Assembly (NCBI GenBank): GCA_015655215.1 | Contig: JAATFL010000008.1 | Span: 22,287 to 86,286 of the forward strand | Reading direction: 5' to 3' | From: Coriobacteriia bacterium | GTDB lineage: Bacteria; Actinomycetota; Coriobacteriia; Coriobacteriales; RUG033 | DNA length: 64,000 bases | In this document: positions 18,461 through 27,912 of the stretch, one piece after another | Layout of the letters: the number at the start of each line of letters is the position of its first letter | Numbering within the stretch: the stretch's first letter is position 1 | Program-made: the position numbers and the translations under genes | The notes under the pieces: model-generated | Databases searched by the model: none | What the model saw: only the letters and a program-made list of their open reading frames with translations | Told to the model about the DNA's origin: nothing

Positions 18461-18490
18461 TCCACCACTCTGGCACGCCAGAGTGGTGGA
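18461..18490. terminator. Perfect 14-bp inverted repeat after dnaB
   Basis: TCCACCACTCTGGC and its exact complement flank a 2-base centre. It lies 58 bases after the dnaB stop and 176 bases before purA. No T-tract follows, so it may be a terminator-like hairpin or a protein-binding palindrome acting on purA. Confidence 0.45.
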
Positions 18491-18620
18491 TCGCCTGACC
18501 GCCGTCTGACCCGCCTACGTTTTATCTCCTCCGACCTCGCACCGCATACGCGAGCCTGTGCCATACTTCTTCCGTCCGCTGCACTCGACCTGTGCGCAGC
18601 ATGGCCGTTGGATGACGTGA

Positions 18621-19955
<1,335 letters not shown>

Positions 19956-19965
19956 GGGTGCTGCC

Positions 19966-20238
19966 ATGCGTCTGCCCATCATCGTGACCCCTCGGTCGCA
20001 GCGCGACGCCATCGTGGGATGGCACGTCGACGCGACGGGTGGTCGCGAGCTTGCGGTGTCGGTGCGTGCGATCGCCGAGAAGGGTCGTGCCACCAGGGCC
20101 GCCTGTGCACAGATCGCCACGTCCATCGGGGTTCCCAAACGCGCGGTCACGTGCGTGCGTGGCGAGACGTCGCGACACAAGCAGATCGAGATAGACTGCA
20201 CGCAGGAGGCCTTCGACGCCTGGTTGGCCAGGATATAG
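19966..20238 (+). CDS. DUF167 (YggU-like) protein
   Basis: This is a 90-residue member of the DUF167 family. It starts with LPIIVTPRSQRDAIVGWHVD, where the family normally has V.P.A....I.G, followed by LAVSVRAIAEKGRATRAACAQIATSIGVPKRAVTCVRGETSRHKQIEI, the conserved A..G.AN..... .LA..L.V....V....G..S..K.v core. The usual Asn in the GxAN block appears as Thr-Arg here. The function is unknown. It is 10 bases after purA and is surely co-transcribed with it. Confidence 0.85.
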   Translation: MRLPIIVTPRSQRDAIVGWHVDATGGRELAVSVRAIAEKGRATRAACAQIATSIGVPKRAVTCVRGETSRHKQIEIDCTQEAFDAWLARI

Positions 20239-20301
20239 AGGGAAGCGTCGCCCGCACCGTTTTTTGCCTGACATGTCGCGGACCTGGTGGTTTGGCGAGG
20301 G

Positions 20302-20345
20302 ACCGGAAAGGGGCGTGGGAGATATCCCCCACGCCCCTTTCCGGT
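20302..20345. terminator. Bidirectional terminator hairpin
   Basis: An 18-bp perfect inverted repeat (ACCGGAAAGGGGCGTGGG and its complement) has an 8-base loop. It lies between the convergent DUF167 and AGCS genes, 64 bases and 38 bases from their stops. It probably ends transcription from both sides. Confidence 0.7.
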
Positions 20346-20382
20346 ATAGCGGCATCGATCGCCGCCCATGCGATCGTATATG

Positions 20383-21807
20383 CTACTTCGTGGCGACGAT
20401 GGGGATGTCCGCCGTATCGAACTCGTCGAGGTTCCCGTCGTACACGTAGTGCTTCGTATCCTTCCAGATGAGCCCGGAGAGGGCGAGCACCGCGATGACG
20501 TTGGGGACGGCCATGAGCGCGTTGGTTATGTCGGAGATGTTCCAGACCAGGTCGCCGATGCCCACGGCGCCGACGAAGGCCACGGCGATGTAGAGGATCT
20601 CGTAGGGCAGGATCGCATGCTTACCGAGGAGGTAGGCGACGCAGCGGTTGCCGTAGTAGGACCAGCCGAGGATGGTCGAGTAGGTGAAGGTGACCATGCC
20701 CACGATCAGGACGACGGTGCCGATGTTGTAGGGGATGAGCGCGAAGGCCTGGTTGGTCAAGGTCGCGCCCTTGGCGATGTTGCCGGCGACGATGTCGGCA
20801 CCCAGGGAGGGGTCGGCGCACATCGTGGTGACGAGGACGAGGGCGGTCATGGCGCAGATGACCACGGTGTCCCAGAACGTGCCGGTCATGGAGACGAGCG
20901 CCTGACGGACGGGGTTGCGGGTCGTGGCCGCGGAGGCGACGATGGGAGCCGAGCCAAGGCCGGATTCGTTGGAGAACAGGCCGCGCGCGCAGCCGTACTG
21001 CATGGCCATCTGGATGCCGTAGCCGGCGAAGCCGCCGATGGCCGCACGGGGTACGAAGGCATCGGTGAGGATGACGCTGAACGCCTGTCCGAGATACTGG
21101 CTGTTGATGCACAGGATGATGAGGCAGCCGGCCACGTAGAAGAAGGCCATGAAGGGGACGAGCTTCTCGGTCACCTTGGTGATGGACTGCACGCCACCGA
21201 TGATGACGATGCCCGAGAGGAAGGCGACGACGCCGGCGATGACCCAGGTGAGCCACCAGGGAGCGCTGGGGATGGCGGTGACGACGACGCTCGTGAGGGC
21301 GTTGGCCTGTACGGCCGAGCCGATGCCGAACGAGGCGATGGTCCCGAAGAGCGCGAAGCAGATGGCGAGGAACTTGCCGAGCGGCTTGTTCTTGAAGCCG
21401 CGCTCGAGGGCGTACATGGCACCACCGAGCATGTTGCCCTTGTGGTCCCTCACGCGGAACTTGACGGCGATGAGCGTCTCGGAGTACTTGGTGGCGATGC
21501 CGAAGACGCCGGTGAGCCACATCCACAGCAGGGCACCGGGGCCACCGGCGACCAGTGCGGTGGCGACACCCACGATGTTGCCGGTGCCGATGGTGGCGGC
21601 GAGCGCGGTGGCGAGGGCGCCGAACTGCGAGACGTCACCAGGTGCGTCGGGGTCCTTGGTGACCGACAGCCTGATGCCCGTGAAGAGCTTGCGCTGGATG
21701 AAACCCGTGCGAACGGTCATGAACAGGTGCGTGCCGAGCAGCATCACGATGAGCGGTAGACCCCAAACAAACGTATCGATGTTGCCGATGATTGTCGCGA
21801 CGTCCAT
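20383..21807 (-). CDS. Sodium:alanine (AGCS-type) symporter
   Basis: This 474-residue protein has 10-11 membrane helices and AGCS family blocks. These are GLPLIVMLLGTHLFMTVRTGFIQRK near the start, QFGALATALAATIGTGNIVGVATA (the ion-binding helix), LLWMWLTGVFGIATKYSET, and GLFSNESGLGSAPI in the middle. It imports a small amino acid, most often alanine or glycine, with Na+ or H+ across the cytoplasmic membrane. It starts with an AAAAAGGAGG ribosome site. The 5' leader on the minus strand (21824-21873) can form a nested hairpin that may regulate it. The substrate is inferred from the family. Confidence 0.93.
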   Translation of the reverse strand: MDVATIIGNIDTFVWGLPLIVMLLGTHLFMTVRTGFIQRKLFTGIRLSVTKDPDAPGDVSQFGALATALAATIGTGNIVGVATALVAGGPGALLWMWLTGVFGIATKYSETLIAVKFRVRDHKGNMLGGAMYALERGFKNKPLGKFLAICFALFGTIASFGIGSAVQANALTSVVVTAIPSAPWWLTWVIAGVVAFLSGIVIIGGVQSITKVTEKLVPFMAFFYVAGCLIILCINSQYLGQAFSVILTDAFVPRAAIGGFAGYGIQMAMQYGCARGLFSNESGLGSAPIVASAATTRNPVRQALVSMTGTFWDTVVICAMTALVLVTTMCADPSLGADIVAGNIAKGATLTNQAFALIPYNIGTVVLIVGMVTFTYSTILGWSYYGNRCVAYLLGKHAILPYEILYIAVAFVGAVGIGDLVWNISDITNALMAVPNVIAVLALSGLIWKDTKHYVYDGNLDEFDTADIPIVATK

Positions 21808-21823
21808 GCATCCTCCTTTTTGC

Positions 21824-21873
21824 AGTCCCCTGTCGGATAACGCTATCCGCAGGACTAAGCCGATGGGGGGACT
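21824..21873 (-). promoter_or_regulatory. Structured leader of the AGCS gene
   Basis: On the transcript strand, AGTCCCC (complement of 21867-21873) pairs with GGGGACT (complement of 21824-21830), enclosing a perfect hairpin CGGATA-GCGT-TATCCG (21834-21849). It ends 16 bases before the start codon, so it could control translation. The core motifs of the glycine riboswitch are not visible. Confidence 0.35.
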
Positions 21874-22351
21874 CTGGACCCTGCGAGCAACGCATAGAGA
21901 AAGTATCAGGTGCGATGTATCGAATATGTTTCGAAATCGTCACCGGATAGACAAAAAGGCTGTAATCCCTAGGTGGGCGGCTTCGAGACGATGGCATGGC
22001 AGAGCGGTTTACCTTGTCATATGCGATTCATGGCATCGGACATCGGAGGAGCGCGGGCTCTGCAAAATCCCGGTGACCCACGGGAGAGGGATGTGCGAGG
22101 GGATGGGTGATCCTATGCCGACGAGCCTCTCACCCTCACGAAACGAGGCGTCAACGGTGGGCTTTGCAGGTCGCCAACGGAGACGATAACGTTCATCATG
22201 GATACGGAACCTCAGGCTCCTTGCGCCAAGCCGCACGTGCTGGCGGTGCGATCTCCGGTTGTGCATCGACCCCGGCCGCATGTATCATCGGCGCACCCGC
22301 GTTCGCTCCAACCTGTCCTGACAGCATCGGCAAGGGAAAGGGTCACCCTCC
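21874..22351. other. Intergenic region between divergent AGCS gene and purD
   Basis: This stretch of about 480 bases must hold promoters for both directions. I see no ORF with a credible start, no RNA gene and no recognised riboswitch. Confidence 0.4.
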
Positions 22352-23656
22352 ATGATCGAAGACCGGATGAACATCCTCATTCTCGGCTCGGGTGGTCGTG
22401 AACACGCCATCGCCGCCTCGCTCACCGCCTCCCCGCACGCCGGTACCACCTACGTGGCGCCGGGCAATGGCGGTACCGCCCTCTGTGCCGTCAACGTCGC
22501 CGCCCTCGACATCCTCGACCAGGACGCCGTGGTGACGTTCGCTCGAGCGCACGACGTGGGGCTCGTGGTCATCGGCCCCGAGGCCCCTCTCGTCGCGGGC
22601 GTCGCGGATGCCGTGCGCCGTGCCGGCATTCTCGCATACGGACCAGGGGCCTCGGGGGCGCGCATGGAGGGGAGCAAGACGTTCGCAAAGGAGCTCATGC
22701 GTCGCCATGGGATCCCTACGGCTGCATACGGCAGCTTCGCCACCGAACAGGGCGCCCTCGCCTATCTCGAAGGCCACCATGCCCCCATCGTGGTCAAGGC
22801 CGACGGTTTGGCCGCCGGCAAGGGAGTCATCATCGCGATGACGGATGAAGAGGCACGCGAGGCCGTCAAGGCCTGTTTCGCCGGGGAGTTCGGTGCCGCG
22901 GGGGCGACCGTAGTCATCGAGGAGATGCTGATCGGCCCCGAGTGCTCGCTTCTCGCCTTTACCGACGGCGCGACGATGCTACCCATGGCGACGGCACAGG
23001 ACCACAAGCGCGCCTTCGAGGGCGATACGGGCCCCAACACCGGCGGCATGGGCGTGTACTCCCCGGTGCCCATCGTGACCCCCTCGGAGCACGATCAGAT
23101 GGTGGACATCATGCAGCAGACGGTGGATGCGCTTCGCGAAGAGGGCATTCACTATCGCGGTACGCTTTACGGCGGCTTCATGCTCACCTCGGCCGGGCCC
23201 AAGGTGCTTGAGTTCAACGCGCGGTTCGGCGACCCCGAGACCCAGGTGATCCTACCGCGCCTTGAAACCGACCTGTTCGAGGTGATGGTCGCGACGGCCC
23301 AGGGTCGTCTCGACACGGTCTCGCTCTCGTGGAGCCCGCTCTGGGCGGTCTCGGTGGTACTCGCAAGTGCTGGCTATCCCGGGTATTACGAGAAGGGCAA
23401 GCCCATCCGTTCTACGCACGAGGCCGAGGCTCTCGACGGGGTGACGGTGTACCATGCGGGCACGCTTTTGCAGGACGACGGCACGCTCGTCACCTCGGGA
23501 GGTCGCGTGCTCGACGTGACGGCGCTGGGCAGGGATTTCTCCACGGCGAGGAACACCGCCTACCTGGCGGCGTCGCTCATCGGGTTCGAGGGTAAGTTCC
23601 AACGCAACGATATCGGTGCCCGCGCCCTGCGCGGGCGCGCGGCATGGGAGGAGTAG
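22352..23656 (+). CDS. purD: Phosphoribosylamine-glycine ligase
   Basis: This is a 434-residue PurD (429 if the second ATG at 22367, which gives the usual MNILILGSGGREHA start, is used). An AAGGGAAAGGG site lies about 11 bases before 22352. Seen in order are the N-terminal dinucleotide-like domain, ATP-grasp with VKADGLAAGKGVIIA, the EEMLIGPECSLLAFTDG block, HKRAFEGDTGPNTGGMGVYSP and the VLEFNARFGDPETQVILPRL metal site. It catalyses the second step of purine synthesis, forming glycinamide ribotide. It is complete. The Nudix gene starts 2 bases after the stop and is translationally coupled. Confidence 0.97.
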   Translation: MIEDRMNILILGSGGREHAIAASLTASPHAGTTYVAPGNGGTALCAVNVAALDILDQDAVVTFARAHDVGLVVIGPEAPLVAGVADAVRRAGILAYGPGASGARMEGSKTFAKELMRRHGIPTAAYGSFATEQGALAYLEGHHAPIVVKADGLAAGKGVIIAMTDEEAREAVKACFAGEFGAAGATVVIEEMLIGPECSLLAFTDGATMLPMATAQDHKRAFEGDTGPNTGGMGVYSPVPIVTPSEHDQMVDIMQQTVDALREEGIHYRGTLYGGFMLTSAGPKVLEFNARFGDPETQVILPRLETDLFEVMVATAQGRLDTVSLSWSPLWAVSVVLASAGYPGYYEKGKPIRSTHEAEALDGVTVYHAGTLLQDDGTLVTSGGRVLDVTALGRDFSTARNTAYLAASLIGFEGKFQRNDIGARALRGRAAWEE

Positions 23657-23658
23657 AC

Positions 23659-24534
23659 ATGGTTCTAGGTGACGAGGGGCTTGGTCAGGGGGAAGTGGGC
23701 TTCGGTGGGGATGGGATCAGGGCGCAGAGACCCTCCGATCAGCCCCTCTCCCCCGATCCCATCGACGAGCAGCCACCATTCGCCCCATCCCATCGTGCAA
23801 CGCCGCGTCAAGCCGACCTCTCCACCGGCGTGTCGCTCTTTGAGCCGTCGCGTCCTCAGACGCCGTCGCCGGGGACCGAGACGGCCGAGATACGACGCAT
23901 CGTCCAGGAGTACGACGCCATCATGGCGGCTCGGCATGCGACGAGCTCCGCGGGCGATTCGGTCGTCTGCGGGGATGCCGACGGGGATGCGGATCTCAAG
24001 GAGACGATACTCGGCTCTGATCGCGTCTTCTCGGGGCAGCTGATCAAGGTCGACCACGTGGACGTGTCGCTCCCCAACGGGCGCACGTCGAGTCGCGAGG
24101 TCATCCGCCATCCCGGTGCCACGGCCATCATCGCGCTTGACGGCAAGGGGCGGATACTGCTGGTGCGCCAATACCGCGTCGCCCTCGAGCGCGTCACACG
24201 TGAGATCCCAGCAGGGAAACTCGACCTCGGTGAGGATTGCGAGGCATGCGCTCGACGTGAGCTGTCGGAGGAGACCGGCTACACGGCCGGTACCATGCGC
24301 TATCTCATCCCGATCTCGTCGGCCGTGGGATATTCCGACGAGATCGTCCACTTGTTCATGGCAACCGACCTGATTCCCGGGGAGGCGCACCCGGACGATG
24401 GTGAGTTCATCAACGTGGAGTGGGTCGACCTGGGGGAGTTCATCGACGAGGTGCTCGACGGTAAGGTCGAGGACTCGAAGACCATCATCGCCGCGCTCGT
24501 GTGCGACGTCATCGCCCGAAGGCTGCATCGCTAG
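23659..24534 (+). CDS. Nudix hydrolase, ADP-ribose pyrophosphatase type, with long N-terminal extension
   Basis: The ATG at 23659 is chosen because GGGAGGAG (23646-23653, overlapping the purD end) fits it; the product is 291 residues. The Nudix box GKLDLGEDCEACARRELSEE-T-G is complete, with the expected G, E, REL and EE residues. The preceding strands (VFSGQLIKVDHVDVSLPNG, VRQYR) match ADP-ribose pyrophosphatases. The catalytic domain begins only at about residue 120. The first ~110 residues are Pro/Ser/Asp-rich and look disordered, which is unusual since such enzymes are normally ~180-200 residues. It likely removes ADP-ribose or related nucleotide sugars. It is co-expressed with purD. Confidence 0.88.
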   Translation: MVLGDEGLGQGEVGFGGDGIRAQRPSDQPLSPDPIDEQPPFAPSHRATPRQADLSTGVSLFEPSRPQTPSPGTETAEIRRIVQEYDAIMAARHATSSAGDSVVCGDADGDADLKETILGSDRVFSGQLIKVDHVDVSLPNGRTSSREVIRHPGATAIIALDGKGRILLVRQYRVALERVTREIPAGKLDLGEDCEACARRELSEETGYTAGTMRYLIPISSAVGYSDEIVHLFMATDLIPGEAHPDDGEFINVEWVDLGEFIDEVLDGKVEDSKTIIAALVCDVIARRLHR

Positions 24535-24604
24535 GGATCACCCACCTGTGTAACGAGCGGGCCGAAGGGGAGCCAGTGCCGGATTGGCGGTGCCGGCTCC
24601 CTCG

Positions 24605-26128
24605 TCACGCGCCGGCGTTCGTCGTCTCCGCGGATGAAGTGGCCGTGTTGGACGTGCTGGTCGATGCCGTCTCGGTGGCGATGCCCTCGTCGACGATGCG
24701 TTTGAACTGGTCGGCCGTGAGGGCTCCCGTCACGCTTCCGGCGATACGTCCATCGGTGGTTATGACATATGTCTTGGGAAGCCCGTCGACCCCATACGCC
24801 TCGAAAGAAGCTCCGCTGCCGTCAAAGAGCACGGGGAACGTGTAGCCGTCGGTTGCGAGAAGCGAGGTGATGCTCGACTCGGATGAACTGGCAAAGGAGG
24901 CGAGGAGAGCGGCCCGTTGCTGCGCTACGCTCGTGTCGCCCGAGGCGGTCGATGAATCGACGGTGTTGGAAAGGTTGGCGGTGGCCTGCGTTGCGGACTC
25001 TGAGCTTGTCGACATCACCACGGTGAACACCGTCACCGCGGGGCGCGACGTGGCCGTCGTCGCACTCGAGGAGCCAGAGAGGTTCCCCGTGCTGGTGTTT
25101 GCCGTGTTCCCGGATGCCGTGTCCTGGGATTCGAGTTCCTGCTGCTCCTCCTTTTGCGCGGAGACGATCATGTCAGCATAGTATGATTGAAGGTCCCCGA
25201 GAGCTGAGATCGAAGCCTTCGACTCCGTCGACCAGAAGACGAGCACGACGATGGTGCCCTCGTAGTCGCTCAGCTTGTGATGGATTCCAAACTGGTCGAC
25301 CAGATCGAGGTCGGGGGCATCGACGAGCTTGGCGGATGTCGTGATGTTCGAGTTCGTGGATGTCTCGTTGGCGGTGTCGTTCGCATTGGCGTTTGACGAG
25401 TTCGCATTCGACGAGTTGGCGGTCGTCTCGTTTGACGGGATGGTTACCGGCGAGAGATAGTCGGTTGCACCGTTCATCCAACCCGTGAGCACCATGAACC
25501 CCACGACGACGAGCCCGACGCCGCAGACCTTCATCCAAATCCGCAGCGATTTGACATGTCTGCCAATGACGCGAGCGGCTTGACGTGCGGCAAGCCTCGA
25601 TGCGAGCAATGCGACGAGGAAACCGACGGTGAACGCGGTGGTGGACAGGAGCCCGGCACTGACGCTGTTGGCGCTGACCGCGAACAAGAGCATGGCGAGC
25701 ACGATGGGTGAGAACGATGGGACCCAGCCGAGGATGAGGCGAACCCCGAGGTAGAGGGAGTTCAGAGACGAGCCAGCGCGGTCCCGCGTGCGAAACGTGG
25801 GAAGCATGAGTTCCCGTTGGAAGAGGCCGGCGCTCATGGGTACGAACTCGAGCACGCCAAGGGCGACGATGCCCACCCCGGCGATCCGCACGACGAGGAG
25901 GCGTGGTGCGGTGATATGTGCGCCGATCACGGACGAGAGATACCCTAGGACCATGATCGCCATGGTTGAGCCGACCGCAAAGGCGATGACGTGCAGGAGG
26001 CCGTGGGGTCTGTTGGCAACGGCCGAAGACGTCGAGTGGACCACCGCGGGGGAGAAGAACGACAATATGCCGATGAGCGCAAGTACTGCGTACAGCGCCA
26101 CCTGTACCAACTGCTGCGGACCGAGCAT
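24605..26128 (-). CDS. CcdA-like membrane domain fused to thioredoxin-like domain, all redox cysteines absent
   Basis: This is a 507-residue protein. Residues ~1-215 form six membrane helices in the CcdA/DsbD-beta arrangement. Residues ~255-500 have the TlpA/redoxin outline: a DLVDQFGIHHKLSDYEGTIVVLVFW start, later FEAYGVDGLPKTYVITTDGRI with the cis-proline. In working CcdA the helices carry Cys in SPC and GWTPC; here these read SFFSPAVV (Ala28) and GWVPSFSP (Ser138). The TlpA CxxC after FWATW is replaced: Trp299 is followed by STESKAS, with Ser303 and Ser306 at the Cys positions. The only cysteine I can find is Cys204 or thereabouts in the last helix. Two long Ser/Thr/Asn-rich stretches separate or interrupt the domains. 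It cannot shuttle electrons by dithiol exchange. It could be a binding or sensor derivative. The start at 26128 has AAGGAAG upstream. Confidence 0.8.
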   Translation of the reverse strand: MLGPQQLVQVALYAVLALIGILSFFSPAVVHSTSSAVANRPHGLLHVIAFAVGSTMAIMVLGYLSSVIGAHITAPRLLVVRIAGVGIVALGVLEFVPMSAGLFQRELMLPTFRTRDRAGSSLNSLYLGVRLILGWVPSFSPIVLAMLLFAVSANSVSAGLLSTTAFTVGFLVALLASRLAARQAARVIGRHVKSLRIWMKVCGVGLVVVGFMVLTGWMNGATDYLSPVTIPSNETTANSSNANSSNANANDTANETSTNSNITTSAKLVDAPDLDLVDQFGIHHKLSDYEGTIVVLVFWSTESKASISALGDLQSYYADMIVSAQKEEQQELESQDTASGNTANTSTGNLSGSSSATTATSRPAVTVFTVVMSTSSESATQATANLSNTVDSSTASGDTSVAQQRAALLASFASSSESSITSLLATDGYTFPVLFDGSGASFEAYGVDGLPKTYVITTDGRIAGSVTGALTADQFKRIVDEGIATETASTSTSNTATSSAETTNAGA

Positions 26129-26567
26129 GGGCTTCCTTCCTCACCGTGGTGCGATCGCGCGGGGACGCGCAGAGGACCACACGCTCAAGGATACCGTTTC
26201 ATGGAATGACAATCCACCAAGCAGCCGACGCCAAAGGCCACCAGGGACGTCATGGCGGTTCCCATCGGTAAACATGGACATGACGATGCAATCGCCGGTG
26301 GAGGCGATGCCCGGTGCATCCGAAGGTCGGCACGGCCCTGGGGCGGACATCCGTCGCCTGCCGAGCAGACCACCATGCGGTTTGTCGCGAGCGACGGCAT
26401 CCATCCGCCCACATCTGGTTTCCACTCGCCGCATGGTTGCCACCTACCGAGGGCGACGGGGTAAACGTGCGCGCTACATTGAGGCCGTCAGCTTGTCGAC
26501 TGCATCACGATAAAAGCCAACGCCGGTGAAGGCGTTCATCGTCTATCTCACGAGATCCGAGGTCTTC
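26129..26567. other. Intergenic region between divergent genes
   Basis: These 439 bases separate the CcdA-like gene (minus) and the radical SAM gene (plus), so both promoters should lie here. I see no credible ORF, hairpin terminator or RNA gene. Confidence 0.4.
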
Positions 26568-27899
26568 ATGCTCTCTGAACGTATGCTCTCATCCGTAGTC
26601 CGGCACATGAACAAGCGCTATCTCGACCTCAAGCCCACCAGCGAGACGATCCTGCCAGCTCCCCAACCGGGGCGCGCCTACATGCTTTACCTGCACGTCC
26701 CCTTTTGCGAGCGCCTGTGTCCGTATTGTTCGTTCAATCGATTCCCCTTCAGCGAGGAGCGTGCGAAGCCATATTTCGACAGTGTCCGCACGGAGATGCG
26801 CATGCTCGAGGACCTCGGTTACGACTTCGAGGCACTCTACGTGGGGGGCGGCACTCCCACGATCATGATCGATGAGCTCGCCGAGACCATCGGGCTGGCG
26901 CGCGAGCTCTTCTCCATCAAGGACGTGTCGAGTGAGACGAACCCCAACCATCTGGTTCCCGAGTACCTCGAGCAGCTCTCGCAGATCGTGCAGCGCCTGT
27001 CGGTGGGTGTCCAGAGCTTTGACGACGGCCTTCTCAAGCAGATGGATCGATACGAAAAATATGGCAGTGCCGAGCAGATCCTCGAACGCTTGCAGTCCGT
27101 CGAGGGCATGTTCAAGACACTCAACGTGGACATGATCTTCAACCTCCCCGCGCAGACCGAGGAGATGCTGCTCCACGACGTCGAGATGCTCAAGCAGGCG
27201 CGGTGCACGCAGACCACCTTCTACCCGCTCATGGCGTCGCCATCGGTGGAACGCTCGCTCAAGGCCACGATGGGTGAGGTGTCCTATGGTCGAGAGAGGC
27301 GCTTCTACGAGATCATCGACCACGCACTCACCGACGTCGACCCCATCACGGGCAAGGCACCGTTCGCACACGGCTCCGCCTGGACCTTCTCGTCCACGAC
27401 CGGTGGCATGATCGACGAATACGTCGTCGATTACGAGGAGTACCCCGCCATCGGCAGCGGTGGGCTCACCTACCTCGACGGGAGCCTGTACGTGAACACG
27501 TTCTCGCTCAGCGAATATGGCGAGGCCATCGGTGCGGGGCATATGTCCATCATGGGCAAGACGAGCTTCACCAAGAGCGACCGTATGCGATATCGCTTCA
27601 TGATGTCGTTGTTTGGCCTGCGCCTGGACAAGCGGGAGTGGGAGCGTGACTTCGGCTGTACCGTTGCCGGTGGACTGCCCGTGGAAAACGCCTTCATGAA
27701 GATGAACGGTGCCTACGATGTGGACGATGACGACGAGATCACCCTCACGCCCAAGGGGCGCTACCTGATGGTGGCGATGATGCGGCAGTTCTTCATCGGC
27801 GTGAACGGCGTGCGCGACAGAGCTCGCGCCGCCTTGCCGGTCGAGGAGCACGACCTGCTGTTTGGCGATGGCTCCCGGGTGCCGTCCTGCGTGGCGTAG
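26568..27899 (+). CDS. Coproporphyrinogen III oxidase-family radical SAM protein
   Basis: This is a 443-residue protein. The ATG at 26568 is preferred over the GTG at 26526 because GAGG lies just before it and the N-terminus then reads MLSERMLSSVVRHMNKRY. The radical SAM cluster motif is CERLCPYCSF, followed by LYVGGGTPTIM, SSETNPNHLVP, RLSVGVQSF and NVDMIFNLPAQTEEM, all in the order of HemN/HemW-type enzymes. A C-terminal winged-helix-like region (YRFMMSLFGLRLDKREWERDFG) also fits. It may act in anaerobic haem metabolism or be a radical methylase of the ChuW/HutW type. I cannot separate these. It converges with a LuxR gene 13 bases away. Confidence 0.8.
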   Translation: MLSERMLSSVVRHMNKRYLDLKPTSETILPAPQPGRAYMLYLHVPFCERLCPYCSFNRFPFSEERAKPYFDSVRTEMRMLEDLGYDFEALYVGGGTPTIMIDELAETIGLARELFSIKDVSSETNPNHLVPEYLEQLSQIVQRLSVGVQSFDDGLLKQMDRYEKYGSAEQILERLQSVEGMFKTLNVDMIFNLPAQTEEMLLHDVEMLKQARCTQTTFYPLMASPSVERSLKATMGEVSYGRERRFYEIIDHALTDVDPITGKAPFAHGSAWTFSSTTGGMIDEYVVDYEEYPAIGSGGLTYLDGSLYVNTFSLSEYGEAIGAGHMSIMGKTSFTKSDRMRYRFMMSLFGLRLDKREWERDFGCTVAGGLPVENAFMKMNGAYDVDDDDEITLTPKGRYLMVAMMRQFFIGVNGVRDRARAALPVEEHDLLFGDGSRVPSCVA

Positions 27900-27912
27900 G
27901 GGTCGCGGCGGC

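Noticed and set aside
20368..21759. Long plus-strand ORF of 463 codons opposite the AGCS symporter
   Set aside because: Asp/Gly/Glu/Arg-rich antisense shadow of a clearly real membrane transporter gene; no domain and poor codon pattern.
21808..22000. Glycine riboswitch upstream of the AGCS gene
   Set aside because: The expected tandem GGAGAG/CCGAAGG-type core motifs are not present.
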